DNA of 37,586 nucleotides from a virus. The stretch spans positions 1 through 37,586 of IMG/VR virus record IMGVR_UViG_3300049812_001592; one strand, written 5' to 3'. Position numbers and translations under genes: made by a program. The notes beneath the pieces were generated by a model. The model was not told the origin of the DNA. It searched no databases and saw nothing but the letters and a program-made list of their open reading frames with translations. Below, one piece after another: positions 27,849-37,586 of the stretch (positions within the stretch are counted from its first letter, which is position 1; the number at the start of each line of letters is the position of its first letter).

Positions 27849-28322
27849 ATGAACGTATCTCTAAACTTCGGTGAACAGGTTGTATGTGAAACTTTAGCAA
27901 AGCAAAGGTACGAACTGGCTAGAAAAAATGGCAGACCGGATCAACAGATAGGAAAACAATCATCAGAACAAACTGATCTTGAGGGCATTGGCGGGGAAAT
28001 AGCCGCAAGCAAAGTATTAAATGTATACCCAAGCCTGATACTTGAGCCTGACTCTGGTTGGGATATTAAGTATAGAGGGATAAAGATAGATGTAAAAACA
28101 ACAAAGTACAAAACTGGAAAATTAGTTGCCAAGTTAAACACAAGATCGGAAGAGGTTGATGTTTACCTGTTGGTAACAGGAGTGTTTCCAGATTATATCA
28201 TAAGGGGGTTTGCCTTAAAAGATGAATTACTATCTGATAAAAATATAAACGACTTGGGGCATGGGCCGGGGTATACATTAACTCAAGATAAATTGCGTCC
28301 TATAGATGAACTATACACCTAA
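27849..28322 (+). CDS. restriction-endonuclease-fold protein
   Basis: This is a 157-residue protein. LEGIGGEIAASKVLN (Glu50), DSGWDIKYRG (Asp72) and IKIDVKTTK (Asp81, Lys83) form a PD-(D/E)XK core in the order seen in small phage nucleases. A DVYLLVTG strand follows. It is a second or third nuclease in the operon, distinct from the RecB-type one. It may process DNA ends or attack host DNA. The target is unknown. The stop overlaps the next ATG (TAATG). Confidence 0.68.
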   Translation: MNVSLNFGEQVVCETLAKQRYELARKNGRPDQQIGKQSSEQTDLEGIGGEIAASKVLNVYPSLILEPDSGWDIKYRGIKIDVKTTKYKTGKLVAKLNTRSEEVDVYLLVTGVFPDYIIRGFALKDELLSDKNINDLGHGPGYTLTQDKLRPIDELYT

Positions 28323-28651
28323 TGGCTAATGACCCTTGGCCTCTACAAGAGAGCGACATAACTGAGAGCCTGTGTACCAAGTGCGCTTTATGTTGCGAGA
28401 TTGAAATCAATCCTAGTTGGAAAGACCCAAGGCAGATGCAGTGGTTACATGCAATAGTAGAGAAGCATGAACACATTGAAGCAACAAAGACTGGCATCAA
28501 GATTAGATGCTCCCACTTAGTAGACAACAAGTGTGGAATCTATGAAGAACGTCCTCAACTATGTAGCGACTTTAACTGTGTCTCATGGGCCAAGGTCAGT
28601 AACAACAGGGAGCAGTACAACAAAGTATTGGAGATTGCTAAACTACTATGA
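28322..28651 (+). CDS. CxxCxxCC metal-binding protein (YkgJ-like)
   Basis: This is a 109-residue protein. CTKCALCC (Cys18, 21, 24, 25), RCSHL (Cys63), KCGIYEERPQLCSDFNC (Cys71, 81, 86) form the YkgJ/UPF0153 zinc- or iron-chelating cluster signature. The family's biochemical role is poorly known; it probably holds an Fe-S cluster or metal. With the A-type Fe-S carrier at 5745-6056 it is a second metal-related gene in this phage. It lies between a nuclease and a phosphoesterase. Confidence 0.75.
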   Translation: MANDPWPLQESDITESLCTKCALCCEIEINPSWKDPRQMQWLHAIVEKHEHIEATKTGIKIRCSHLVDNKCGIYEERPQLCSDFNCVSWAKVSNNREQYNKVLEIAKLL

Positions 28652-29430
28652 ACCTTCTTATAATTCCTGATGCACATGCCAACCCAGACTATGACAATGA
28701 AAGGTTTACCCATCTGGGTAAGTTCATTGTGGCTCACAAGCCAGAGTACATAGTATGTCTGGGTGACTTTGCTGACATGCCATCACTATCTTCATATGAC
28801 AAGGGAACCAAAGGCTTTGAAGGCAAACGCTATAAGAAAGATATAAATAGTTGTATTGAAGCCCAAGAGAAACTTATGGAACCGTTGAGGGCGTACAACG
28901 CCCAGAAGAGAAAGAACAAAGAAAAGCAGTACAAACCTAAGATGCACATGTGTCTTGGAAACCATGAAGACAGAATCAACAGGGCGACTAACTCTGCTCC
29001 TGAGTTACATGGCACAATTGATATTAGTGATTTACATTACGAGAAGAATGGGTGGAAGGTTACGCCATTCAAGTCAGTGCTGACTTTAGCAGGGATATCC
29101 TTCAGCCACTACTTTACCTCTGGCATATCTGGAAGGCCCATCAGTAGTGTCCACCTTGGCTTCACACTGGTTTCCAAACTGCACTGTAGTGCTGTACAGG
29201 GTCACACCCATTTGTACAACCACGCTGAACAGACGAGGCCTGACGGCCAGAAAATATTCGGTCTTAGTGCCGGATGCTATAGTCACCCCAAGTACTCTGA
29301 GAACTGGTGCAGAGACACTGAGCATCAGTGGTGGAGAGGAGTGATTATGTTAAACCAACTAGATGGTGAGGGTTACTACGACGAGATAGTTGCCGTTACT
29401 CAGCGGAAACTGTTGAGGGAATATCAGTAA
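28648..29430 (+). CDS. calcineurin-like metallophosphoesterase
   Basis: This is a 260-residue protein. The five metallophosphoesterase motifs are present: PDAHAN (Asp8, His10), LGDFAD (Asp40), LGNHED (Asn105, His106), FSHYF (His154) and GHTH (185-188). Such enzymes cleave phosphodiesters or phosphomonoesters, including cyclic nucleotides and DNA ends. The substrate is unknown. It ends the rightward operon. Its last 35 bases overlap the convergent gene on the other strand. Confidence 0.86.
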   Translation: MNLLIIPDAHANPDYDNERFTHLGKFIVAHKPEYIVCLGDFADMPSLSSYDKGTKGFEGKRYKKDINSCIEAQEKLMEPLRAYNAQKRKNKEKQYKPKMHMCLGNHEDRINRATNSAPELHGTIDISDLHYEKNGWKVTPFKSVLTLAGISFSHYFTSGISGRPISSVHLGFTLVSKLHCSAVQGHTHLYNHAEQTRPDGQKIFGLSAGCYSHPKYSENWCRDTEHQWWRGVIMLNQLDGEGYYDEIVAVTQRKLLREYQ

Positions 29431-29632
29431 TGGACACCACGCAACCGATGGGGAAGGCAGTGATACCAAAGTAGTTGTCCTCCACATCCTTGGTGTTGGC
29501 AATCTTCAACACCTTTGAGTCTTTAACGATGAGGTATCCGACAGTCCAAAAGGTTTGCGGCTCTATCTCATCTTCTTTTTCCCACCCTGCTGACGCAAGA
29601 ATATCTTGCCATTCTACGCAAACCAATCTCAT
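29396..29632 (-). CDS. small protein downstream of giant gene
   Basis: This is a 78-residue protein starting at an ATG that overlaps the giant gene's stop (ATGA). It begins MRLVCVEWQDILASAGWEKE and has a WTVGYLIVKDSKVLKIANT segment, and looks like a compact alpha/beta domain; similar proteins occur in phages without known function. Its 3' end overlaps the convergent phosphoesterase gene by 35 bases, so transcription of both blocks would collide or share a terminator; no hairpin is visible there. Confidence 0.6.
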   Translation of the reverse strand: MRLVCVEWQDILASAGWEKEDEIEPQTFWTVGYLIVKDSKVLKIANTKDVEDNYFGITAFPIGCVVSITDIPSTVSAE

Positions 29633-32600
29633 AGCGTTCTCTCTATACCAGATGTCTTCCTGTTAAACTCCGCTTTCTCCTCCCTTGCTTCATCAATCCT
29701 TCTCTTCAACTCGTTGACCTTTCGCTTCTTTTGATCTGGCGCGAGACTTCTGTTCTTTCTGGTAGAAGTTATGTCTGCCTTAAATCCTCTTATCTCAGAA
29801 TTGTATCTCCTGTTCTGTGCTGAACGTGCATCAGGAGATATTGCGTAAGGGTTAAGGCCTATAGAAGAACCAAGAAGTTTTCCAAAACTAACCTTAGTGT
29901 CTCCATATCTGTTAGTTCTACCCAAAGCAAAGTCGAACAACTTTCCTTCTATCTCTTTAGGATCAAGCCTGTACATGGCCTCACCTAATGAGGAAACAGA
30001 CACTAGACCATTACGAGTTAACCAAGGAGGTAGCATCATTGAGTTCATGTAACTGATCTTGTCAAACACTCTGTCAGATAATGGATCGTTCTCGTTGACA
30101 ATATCGTAACCACTCCAAGGGTCTTTGTTGGTTGTGATGGCTGTCATCAATTGCCAACCGGGGCCTATGACGCCACCCTCAATCAGTGCTTTTGAGACAT
30201 CCCCCTGTCCAAGTTTAGTTGCCATCTGGGTATACCAAGACCAAGGGAAGAAGTAAGAGATATCAACAGCCTGCCATCTACCTTCTGAATCCTTCCAAGG
30301 CAGGAACAACATCGTGTTGTCCTTTGTAAACTCAGGCAGTAACTCTTCCATCTTATCCCAATCATCCTCCACGAATGGAAAGGAACCGAACAATGCCTGT
30401 GCGCTACCAATCAACATCATGTATGGGATGAACCTATGGTACTTGCTTGGATCATTCAGAACCTTGACCAACTCAGGCAACACCTTAACTTGGAACGTTA
30501 TAAATGGCGCTCCAAGAAAGGATGATCTCAATCCTCTGATAGTAGGGCTAACCTCGCTGTAGTCAAACAAAATCCTGTTCGCTTCCTGAACTGCTATGTC
30601 TTCAATAGTAAGTATTTTTGAATTCTCTTTCGCAAGAATATCGTTTAGTTCTGCCCTCTGAGTATCGTTGTTAAGTTTGTCCATGATAACCGCAACCTTA
30701 CCAAGTATCTCTATGTTCTGGTAAAGGTCACCACCAAACTCTGCCAGTTTGTTCCACATCTTCTGGCCTCCGGTTAGTATTCCCCATGCTCCTTCCTTCT
30801 CCATGTATTGGAACACTATCTCCATCTTCTTTAACTCAGCAGATGTTAGTGTCGTGCCTGATACGCCCTGCTCTTGAGCGAGTTCATAAGCAGTAAACTT
30901 TTTACCTGTCTTTGAGTGAGTAAAGACCATGCCTGAGTCTTCTCCTCTCATCTCTTTGATAGCCGCTCTCAATAATGCAGGTTGTCTATGGAAAGCAACG
31001 CCTCCTATCAACTGCATCAACACTAAGTTAGATACAAAGTTTCTTACTACTGTCGGAGGGTTAAGAGGAACCTTAAGAATCTTGAACGCACTTACCAACT
31101 TGGCATGTTTACCATAAGGAAGTAGCATTCTCTGAAAAAGATTCTGCTCACCTTTCACCATGTCTGCATTGCCTATGATGTCTTCATAAATCTCCCTGCG
31201 AACATACAGCCCTGCCATAGAGCCGTACTTATCAGGTATGTTAGGTATTCTCCTAAACATTTTTAAGTCATAGTTGTCATCATAATACTTAGCAATGCTA
31301 GAGGCATCTCCTTCTTGGTTTGTACCCAACTGATCAAGAGGAACACCAAGGCTGTCATAGAATTCCTTACGAGCCAACTCAAGTTCAGCAGACCTCTCTT
31401 TTAATGCCTCTATTGCTTCAGGTTTCATTGTTGATTTGCCTTGAGCAATTAGATTATTAAATGCAGTTATTTGTCTTTCCAAACTTGCTAGTGTTGTTAG
31501 CCTTTTTCCTTTTGTGCCATCCTTTTTTATAAATGGAATTTCAACCCATTGCATTGGCATTACCCAAGGAACATCCCCTGCTACAGACCTCTCATCCTTG
31601 GGCATATCTTTTATTTGTTTTTTTAAATCTTTTATATCTTGATCAAGTGCAGTTTTTTGCTCATCAGTGGTTGCATTATCTCTGTCAACCATCTTCTGGT
31701 TAAGGTTCTCTTTAAGTTTTTTCAGGGCCTCAGACTCTTCGATAGCAGATCGAACTGATAACTGCTTAAGATAATCTATAACTACAATGTCATGTTGAGA
31801 CATTGTGAGTGCATTGTAGAGTAGATACTTAACATCTTTAATCTCTCCCATCATTTCCCTTACAGACTCATCAAACTCTTTTCTTGGCATAGTCCAAAGT
31901 TTTCCAGTAGTTCTAAACTTACCTCCTATGTCAGTGGAATGGGATAGAATGTTTGTGAGATAAACCCTTGGCAGATATGCTCCCCTAAGTTCTGCAAGTT
32001 GCTCCTTGCTTGCCTCTGGAAACATCTCTCGTAACTCTGCTTCAGTAGCGATTTCTTCTATCTTGTTTTTTAATCCAATGGAAGCCTGTTGTAGTTGTTT
32101 GTCCACCGTAGAGTTTTCTGCAAAGGTAGCGCCTTTAGTTGTAAAGAACTCAAACAGTTCTTGGTTTTGTTCTTCCGTCAGGTTGTCGTATGCCTTGAGG
32201 ATATCTCTACCCAATGACTCAATCTCACCCATCTTACCTGCCAGTAGTGATCTTAGTTTTCTTAAGTCTCTAGCAAATGGTAGATTAGCAAACGGATCAA
32301 AGAACTTCTTTGTTGCTCTCCATGCAGAGCCTGCCTTCTCAGTGTAGCCTGCTCTCTCTGCGGCATCATGCAGTTTCCTTCCTCCTTCTGTTTCAAGGAT
32401 ACGATCAGCCGCGCCCTGCACCAAGGAGTAGTACTCCTCATCGTCAGAGTCAATAGTTTGTTGGTTGTTTCTTTGTGACATGCCACGTGCCGCACCTCTT
32501 GCAAATGCAATCAGTTGTCCGTCAGACACTGGCTTTCCAATGTACATCTGGAATCTTGCGGCTACTCTCTTCAGAGTGTCAAAGATTATTTGCCAAAAAG

Positions 32601-35600
32601 AATTCTTGTATTCAGCATTAGACTCAACAAAATATGCAAAGGCTTCTTCTGAAATATAGTTTTCTCTTGCAACATCATCAGCAAATGTTTTCTGGTTTGC
32701 TGAAATAGTAGCGGCATCGAATGCGTCAGCCCATTCTGGATTGTTTCGTCTGCTCTTTACTTCGTTAAGGATAGAGTTGAAGTCATCTCCGTATACCTGC
32801 TTCATGCCAAGGTGTACACCAATCTCATGCAGGTACAGCCCAGTGATCTCGCTTTCCTTGATGTTGTTGGTTATGAACCAAGTCTTTCCGTTGCGAGTAA
32901 CAGCATGAACACCCATGTTAATCAAGTTAAAGGGAACATCCTGTTGGTTCTGTACTATGATTACCTCGCCACTCTTGATAAGCCTTTCCAAGTTTAGCCT
33001 GCCAACAGTACTGCCAAGCACCTCTTTAAATCTCTTAGGTGTTAGTCCAGTGTTGTACTTGAAGGAGCCTTGCCCATCTGCGGGAATGGGGCGTACTATT
33101 GAGTAGTTCTCAAAGTCAGTCTCAAAGTTATCGTAACTTATGCGTACGCTCATGTTGTTAGGAGTAGACATTCGATCAACCTCAATTGTCATACCCTTAG
33201 AGAATTTGGTTACGTCCTTCTTGCCGTGTACAATTGCTTGAAACTTTAAGTCTGGCGCTTTTCCTCCAGTAAACTGCACGTAAACAACGTTACTTACCTT
33301 TTCTGTTACTTTCCACTTGCCTCCATACTTGTCCTCAAAACTTTGTCCTAAATCCATTCTAACAAAAGGAGTATCACCTGTTATAGGTTTAGCAACTACC
33401 TGTTCAGGGTCTGTAGGAACATCATCTGTAGTTTGTCTTTCTTCTTCAAATGATTCATCAATGAGATCATCCATTAATGCTTCTTCTGTAGTAGGAGCAT
33501 CAGGTTCAGTTACAACTTCAACAGGCGCAATCTTTTTGACAAAATCAAAAGAAACCTTTCGACCATCTGAATATAAGGTTGTTGTCGCACTCCGAACAAT
33601 TTTAAATCCGGGCTGTCTTCTTAAGATTGGGCTGTATAAAAGTTGAATTTTTTTAATGGAAGGCAACCCAAATGAGTTGAGACTATTTAAATCAACCTCA
33701 ATCCTAAATTGTTTTCTAGGACTCTCAGACTTGCGCCTGTCTCTTTCTTGGATTAGCACATCAAAGGCTTCTTTCCCAGACTTTAGTGGAGGCCCTTTGT
33801 AAAATTGTTCGGGAGTAAAGTTTTTAGTAGTTGCAGGTGTAGTTTCAACAGGAGCGGCTTGCTCTTCTCGTTTCTTCCTGTTGGCTTCTTCCATCTCTGC
33901 TACTTTATCTACAACTTCTTGAGCGGCCTTTTGTGTTTCAGTATCATCAGCCAGTTTCTTTGCGGCATCTGGATCAGACAGGACTGCACCATATTTTTCC
34001 GCAATTTCCGGTGTGATCAAGTCATCCCTTGTCGTTACTTCAAAAACAGATTGTGCTTTTTCAATGCTTATGCCTAACTTTTTAGCAATAGAACTGAACG
34101 ATTTTCCACTCGCCCTTAAATCTTTTACCTTTTTGGAAAGTTCTGGTTCAGCAATAGGCATTGTAGTTATGCCTAACTCAGCCTCCTCTTTTCCGGGGCT
34201 GTACTTATAACGAACCTCTACTCCTGAAAGAGGATCAGGGGGAACAGAAACTTTAACATCCTTTTTCCTTAGTATAGTTCTACGAACTTCTCTCTTTAAT
34301 CCTTCGGGAAGTTTGCGTACTTTGAATTCCCCTTCTGTTACTTTGTCTAGGTTGTTTAGGAAAGCGGCGGTTTGGTCAGCAGTAGCACCCTCAAGGTCTT
34401 TTGTGCCATCAACAGAAACACTATATGTATTATTTAACTTTGAGTAATACACTCTTACAATAGTTTGCTCATCTGATACAGCACTTCCAAACACAGGTAC
34501 ACGCTCTACATCTACTGTCTCTTCTTTAAATGGATAGTAAGTAAGCATACTATCTGGGCGACCAATGTCTTCAATAGGAGCGCCCTCTCTTACTTCTATA
34601 GGTTTCTCTGGCCTTACTACCTGAACTCTTTGGTAGTTAAGAACATCAAACCCAGTAAGTTTTCCATCTACCTTTATCCCTACGCTGTTAGCGTTGACAT
34701 AAGAGATAACGCCAGAAACAACAGATCCATCGTACATCTCAAACATTGCTTTATTGCCTATGTTTTCAGATAAAGATTCTGATCTGGCTTTTTGTAAACG
34801 TTCCCTGTCTGTACCAAACATTCCATAACGATGTGCAGTCTCGCCAAACACAGCGTCTACAAATTCATTGTATTTCGGTATGTCTCCCTTCCTGCTAACA
34901 GGAGACAGATTGTAAGAAGCGACTAGTCGAGAGCCTCTCTCTGGCCCTGCTTCTACCAAGGCTTCATAACTTGCCATAGCACCAATAAGTTCAGGCACAA
35001 CTGCTGTTTGAGTAGCCTCTAGTACAGAGTCAGCACTAATCGTAATGATGTTACTGCCGTCAGAAATATTAATAAAGCCCTTTCTACCTTTTCCAAAAAA
35101 AGGCAAAGTGCCGAATTCTTTTATCCCCACCCCTCTTTCAATTCCTTTAGGTATAGCATAAGAACGGAGCGAATGTTGGCTTACCTCAAATGGAAACTTA
35201 AAATCCTTTATAGGCTTAAGACCCTTAGACTTTCTAATCTTGTTTACCCTATACAAAACATTAGGCTTAACAACAGCAGTAACCCTGCCTCCACGTAGTG
35301 ACTGGGCTAGATCAGTAGTAAGAAACTTTTTATTATCGGTTGTGTTTACAACACGCTTGATTGGCCTAACCTTTCCTTCCGTTTCCCTAGCCATTGGCAT
35401 CAGAGCATCTCTAAGGGCTTCTACTTTTGCCTCATGCTCCTGCTTATTGGTAAAGGTAATGTACACTTCGACATCAGAAATAGGAGACAACATTGCAGGA
35501 TCGAACTCTACGTCCTCATCCTTTTTTCTTTTTACTACAGTCACCCCAGTCCTTCTGTCAACAAATACTTTGTCAACTGTTTCTGGATTAGGTATCGTGT

Positions 35601-37586
35601 CTGGAGTTACAACCTCTATAAAGTTAGCCTGTCTTAGTTGTTTGGTAGGCGCTCGTTGCTCTACTCCAATGATGTCAGTCTTAAGAACCAACTGGCCTGC
35701 CACCTTAAGGTAGGCATTACTGAGATCACCCTTGGCAGTGTTCCATTGAGGCACTGTGCCAATGTCTTCCCAAGGATAGAAAACACCTTCCTCTAGCCCT
35801 TTCTCTTTTGCTACTGAAGGGCGAACCTTTACTCTGGTTGTTTCAGGTGTTGGCCTTTCACCAGTTTCGGGGTCTAGAGTATCTATTTGTACGTCATCCC
35901 TCTCTGTTTCAGGTTTTTTAATAAACCTGACTTTACCCTTTTGCCTTCTGTCTAATCTGCCAGTTATAGCCCTTTTAACTGCGGCCCTTATTTTGGTTAC
36001 TTCAGCGTCCGTTTTTCCAAATACTTCATAAAGAGTCTCATCTGTCTTGTAAGTCTTTTTTACATAGACATCATCTCTAAACTGCTGTTCAGTTATTCTT
36101 GCAATTTCACCTGCTTCTTCTGCTTTTCTTTCTGCTTCTTCAGGAGTTTTAGCAGGGCCTGCTTCATCAATTCCCTCTTCAAGATCAGTGGATTGCCTAT
36201 CCGCTTCTCCTTTAGCAACCAGTTTGTTTACATCGACATTCTGTAAATCTTTTGTTGCGGCTCTTTCTTCTTCTGCGCTTTTTGTTGCGGAAGGTAATTC
36301 GTTTTTGCGAATGTAAACCGTAAACGAATTGTCTATCCATTCTTCAACAGCCTCCATGCTACTTTTAGATAACAGGTTAAGGTTGTCGCCAACAGCAGGA
36401 AATGCTGTCTGGATTTTTGCTTCTCGTTTAGCAAATGGCCTGTACCTTTTCTCTCCGGTAGCCTCAAGAGCCTGCCTTGTTATACTAACCCTAGTAATAG
36501 CATCTTCAATTTCTTCTCTAAATGCTATATCATTTTCTAGCCTATCGTAGAATTCAGAAATTCTTTGAAGTGTCTCTTGCTTTCTTCCTTCGTCAGTGTA
36601 TTTCTGTAAATCGTCTACTGTTATTGTTTCGGCAAGTCGTTCCCTGTCCTTCTTTGGAAGACTGGCTAAATCTGCTTCGGTTAACTCAGTTGAAAGATCA
36701 TCGCCTGCTTCTTCAACTAAGGCCTCTATCTCTGTTACTGGCTCACCAAAAAATTTAGGATATTTCCAAGCGCCTTGCTGACGTAAAACTAGCCTAACGT
36801 TTTCTTCTGTAGGAGGTATCGTCGCCGTTCCTTCCTCATTCGTAGAAAGATTTCTTAGTTTGTAAGTAACGTATATCGGAGAATTTACAGTGAACTGCTT
36901 TCCTTTTAAGTTCTTTGGAACTTTAGCAGTAGGCTTTTCCAGTAGTAAATATATGGTATTGTCTGGGTAGTACCACTTACCAGTTTCTGGATTTCTTCGG
37001 TAGAACCTTACCTGATCCCCTTTTCCTACCTCAAGAAGCCCTTTCTCAGACATAGCCTGCTCAAATGAAATGCCTACAACTTCCCTTTGTTGCTCTTCTC
37101 GTTCTCTTTTTTGTACAACATCAACAGGCCTGCTTTCATATTTTTCAGCAAGAAACTTCATTCCTCCCTCGCCAAAAGCGCGGTCAATTACCTTGCCAGT
37201 TTTTTTATCAGTAATTTCCCAGAAAGATTTTTTAAGGCCATCCTCTTTTTTTAGGATATGATTTTCTGTTTCATATATATATGTAAAGTCGTAAGGCCCT
37301 GCCTTTGTCTTTTTAATTGTTCTTGTTAAATCTGTGTCTCCTTCAAAAGCAGGCTCCTTCCTAGCAGTTTTGTTTATAGCAGGAGTTTCCCCAGTAACAT
37401 TCCAACCAAGTGCAGTCATCTTGGTTCTGGCAGTCTGTTTTCCTTTAGGCCCATACTCAAGATCAGATAAAATATCTTGAGTTGTTTCTGTTGGCACTCT
37501 CCTAACACCTGTTTGCCCTCTCTCAACAACAGGTGGCCCTGTAAGTGGTTCACTTCTATCTACAGGAGCGTCAGGAGCAGGAAGCC
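29629..37586 (-). CDS. giant polyvalent-type phage protein, 5' end outside window
   Basis: The frame is open from its stop at 29629 to the right edge (over 2,650 codons). The GTG at 37497 is only the first start inside a reading frame that continues upstream with Pro-rich codons, so the true start is outside. The N-terminal 1,300 residues are charged modules with long Glu/Lys/Arg-rich linkers. A small HTH-like stretch (GKSFSSIAKKLGISIEKAQS) lies near 34.05-34.11 kb, and a zincin-like LHEIGVHLG (HExxxH) at 32812-32829. The C-terminal third is helical with hydrophobic segments (NPPTVVRNFVSNLVLMQLIG, IPYMMLIGSAQALFG). Such proteins (large polyvalent / PLxRFG type) are thought to be packaged and injected with DNA. 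Confidence 0.78.
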   Translation of the reverse strand, partial: LPAPDAPVDRSEPLTGPPVVERGQTGVRRVPTETTQDILSDLEYGPKGKQTARTKMTALGWNVTGETPAINKTARKEPAFEGDTDLTRTIKKTKAGPYDFTYIYETENHILKKEDGLKKSFWEITDKKTGKVIDRAFGEGGMKFLAEKYESRPVDVVQKREREEQQREVVGISFEQAMSEKGLLEVGKGDQVRFYRRNPETGKWYYPDNTIYLLLEKPTAKVPKNLKGKQFTVNSPIYVTYKLRNLSTNEEGTATIPPTEENVRLVLRQQGAWKYPKFFGEPVTEIEALVEEAGDDLSTELTEADLASLPKKDRERLAETITVDDLQKYTDEGRKQETLQRISEFYDRLENDIAFREEIEDAITRVSITRQALEATGEKRYRPFAKREAKIQTAFPAVGDNLNLLSKSSMEAVEEWIDNSFTVYIRKNELPSATKSAEEERAATKDLQNVDVNKLVAKGEADRQSTDLEEGIDEAGPAKTPEEAERKAEEAGEIARITEQQFRDDVYVKKTYKTDETLYEVFGKTDAEVTKIRAAVKRAITGRLDRRQKGKVRFIKKPETERDDVQIDTLDPETGERPTPETTRVKVRPSVAKEKGLEEGVFYPWEDIGTVPQWNTAKGDLSNAYLKVAGQLVLKTDIIGVEQRAPTKQLRQANFIEVVTPDTIPNPETVDKVFVDRRTGVTVVKRKKDEDVEFDPAMLSPISDVEVYITFTNKQEHEAKVEALRDALMPMARETEGKVRPIKRVVNTTDNKKFLTTDLAQSLRGGRVTAVVKPNVLYRVNKIRKSKGLKPIKDFKFPFEVSQHSLRSYAIPKGIERGVGIKEFGTLPFFGKGRKGFINISDGSNIITISADSVLEATQTAVVPELIGAMASYEALVEAGPERGSRLVASYNLSPVSRKGDIPKYNEFVDAVFGETAHRYGMFGTDRERLQKARSESLSENIGNKAMFEMYDGSVVSGVISYVNANSVGIKVDGKLTGFDVLNYQRVQVVRPEKPIEVREGAPIEDIGRPDSMLTYYPFKEETVDVERVPVFGSAVSDEQTIVRVYYSKLNNTYSVSVDGTKDLEGATADQTAAFLNNLDKVTEGEFKVRKLPEGLKREVRRTILRKKDVKVSVPPDPLSGVEVRYKYSPGKEEAELGITTMPIAEPELSKKVKDLRASGKSFSSIAKKLGISIEKAQSVFEVTTRDDLITPEIAEKYGAVLSDPDAAKKLADDTETQKAAQEVVDKVAEMEEANRKKREEQAAPVETTPATTKNFTPEQFYKGPPLKSGKEAFDVLIQERDRRKSESPRKQFRIEVDLNSLNSFGLPSIKKIQLLYSPILRRQPGFKIVRSATTTLYSDGRKVSFDFVKKIAPVEVVTEPDAPTTEEALMDDLIDESFEEERQTTDDVPTDPEQVVAKPITGDTPFVRMDLGQSFEDKYGGKWKVTEKVSNVVYVQFTGGKAPDLKFQAIVHGKKDVTKFSKGMTIEVDRMSTPNNMSVRISYDNFETDFENYSIVRPIPADGQGSFKYNTGLTPKRFKEVLGSTVGRLNLERLIKSGEVIIVQNQQDVPFNLINMGVHAVTRNGKTWFITNNIKESEITGLYLHEIGVHLGMKQVYGDDFNSILNEVKSRRNNPEWADAFDAATISANQKTFADDVARENYISEEAFAYFVESNAEYKNSFWQIIFDTLKRVAARFQMYIGKPVSDGQLIAFARGAARGMSQRNNQQTIDSDDEEYYSLVQGAADRILETEGGRKLHDAAERAGYTEKAGSAWRATKKFFDPFANLPFARDLRKLRSLLAGKMGEIESLGRDILKAYDNLTEEQNQELFEFFTTKGATFAENSTVDKQLQQASIGLKNKIEEIATEAELREMFPEASKEQLAELRGAYLPRVYLTNILSHSTDIGGKFRTTGKLWTMPRKEFDESVREMMGEIKDVKYLLYNALTMSQHDIVVIDYLKQLSVRSAIEESEALKKLKENLNQKMVDRDNATTDEQKTALDQDIKDLKKQIKDMPKDERSVAGDVPWVMPMQWVEIPFIKKDGTKGKRLTTLASLERQITAFNNLIAQGKSTMKPEAIEALKERSAELELARKEFYDSLGVPLDQLGTNQEGDASSIAKYYDDNYDLKMFRRIPNIPDKYGSMAGLYVRREIYEDIIGNADMVKGEQNLFQRMLLPYGKHAKLVSAFKILKVPLNPPTVVRNFVSNLVLMQLIGGVAFHRQPALLRAAIKEMRGEDSGMVFTHSKTGKKFTAYELAQEQGVSGTTLTSAELKKMEIVFQYMEKEGAWGILTGGQKMWNKLAEFGGDLYQNIEILGKVAVIMDKLNNDTQRAELNDILAKENSKILTIEDIAVQEANRILFDYSEVSPTIRGLRSSFLGAPFITFQVKVLPELVKVLNDPSKYHRFIPYMMLIGSAQALFGSFPFVEDDWDKMEELLPEFTKDNTMLFLPWKDSEGRWQAVDISYFFPWSWYTQMATKLGQGDVSKALIEGGVIGPGWQLMTAITTNKDPWSGYDIVNENDPLSDRVFDKISYMNSMMLPPWLTRNGLVSVSSLGEAMYRLDPKEIEGKLFDFALGRTNRYGDTKVSFGKLLGSSIGLNPYAISPDARSAQNRRYNSEIRGFKADITSTRKNRSLAPDQKKRKVNELKRRIDEAREEKAEFNRKTSGIERTL

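Noticed and set aside
1-37586. tRNA genes, integrase, repressor/attachment site, or phage RNA or DNA polymerase
   Set aside because: I looked for cloverleaf-like non-coding stretches and for family motifs and saw none; almost all bases are in recognised frames. Lytic or temperate lifestyle cannot be decided from this window.

Overview
The window looks like a large part of the genome of a tailed dsDNA phage (Caudoviricetes), probably infecting a marine or other aquatic bacterium. The evidence is a small and large terminase pair, tail-fibre and lectin-like adhesin genes, a giant polyvalent-type protein, a T7-gp4-like primase-helicase, SSB, RecB-type nucleases, NinB, a B12-dependent ribonucleotide reductase and an IscA-like Fe-S carrier. 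Genes are tightly packed with ATGA/TAATG overlaps. I saw no rRNA, tRNA, CRISPR, IS element, integrase, DNA polymerase, portal or major capsid gene. Two genes run off the window, one at each edge, so the genome continues on both sides.

Layout. (1) 1-12.45 kb, minus strand: a late block reading right to left. It holds an unknown Gly/Met-rich protein, TerS, small basic proteins, TerL, a holin/lysis-like set of small membrane proteins, a run of tiny Lys/Arg-rich proteins, an A-type Fe-S carrier, a lipoprotein, an exported TIM-barrel-like protein, and tail-fibre proteins with an embedded DUF115-like gene. (2) 12.45-12.86 kb: a control region. (3) 12.86-19.14 kb, plus strand: a cassette of mostly unknown small genes plus DUF932-like, GP88-like and HExxH metallohydrolase-like genes, ending in a strong UUCG terminator. 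Eight copies of a 15-bp palindrome, TGTTAATTWTTAACA, occur in this cassette, six of them directly on the ribosome-binding region of a gene. The cassette is flanked by two 27-bp direct repeats. (4) 19.3-22.65 kb, minus strand: a replication block (wHTH initiator-like, primase-helicase, small HTH protein, nuclease, zinc-knuckle protein). (5) 22.7-29.43 kb, plus strand: a recombination and nucleotide-metabolism operon (HNH, NinB, possible annealing protein, exonuclease, SSB, class II RNR, nuclease, Cys-rich protein, phosphoesterase). (6) 29.4-37.59 kb, minus strand: a small gene and one giant ORF (more than 2,650 codons) still open at the right edge.

The regulatory picture is inferred. Divergent promoters at about 22.69 kb drive replication (left) and recombination/nucleotide supply (right). 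An extended -10 promoter at 12.48 kb drives the packaging/tail block. Two 17-bp iteron-like repeats lie next to an AT-rich tract inside the linker-coding part of the initiator-like gene, which is the arrangement of the lambda origin inside gene O. The most novel signals are the palindrome-marked cassette, its flanking repeats and this candidate origin.
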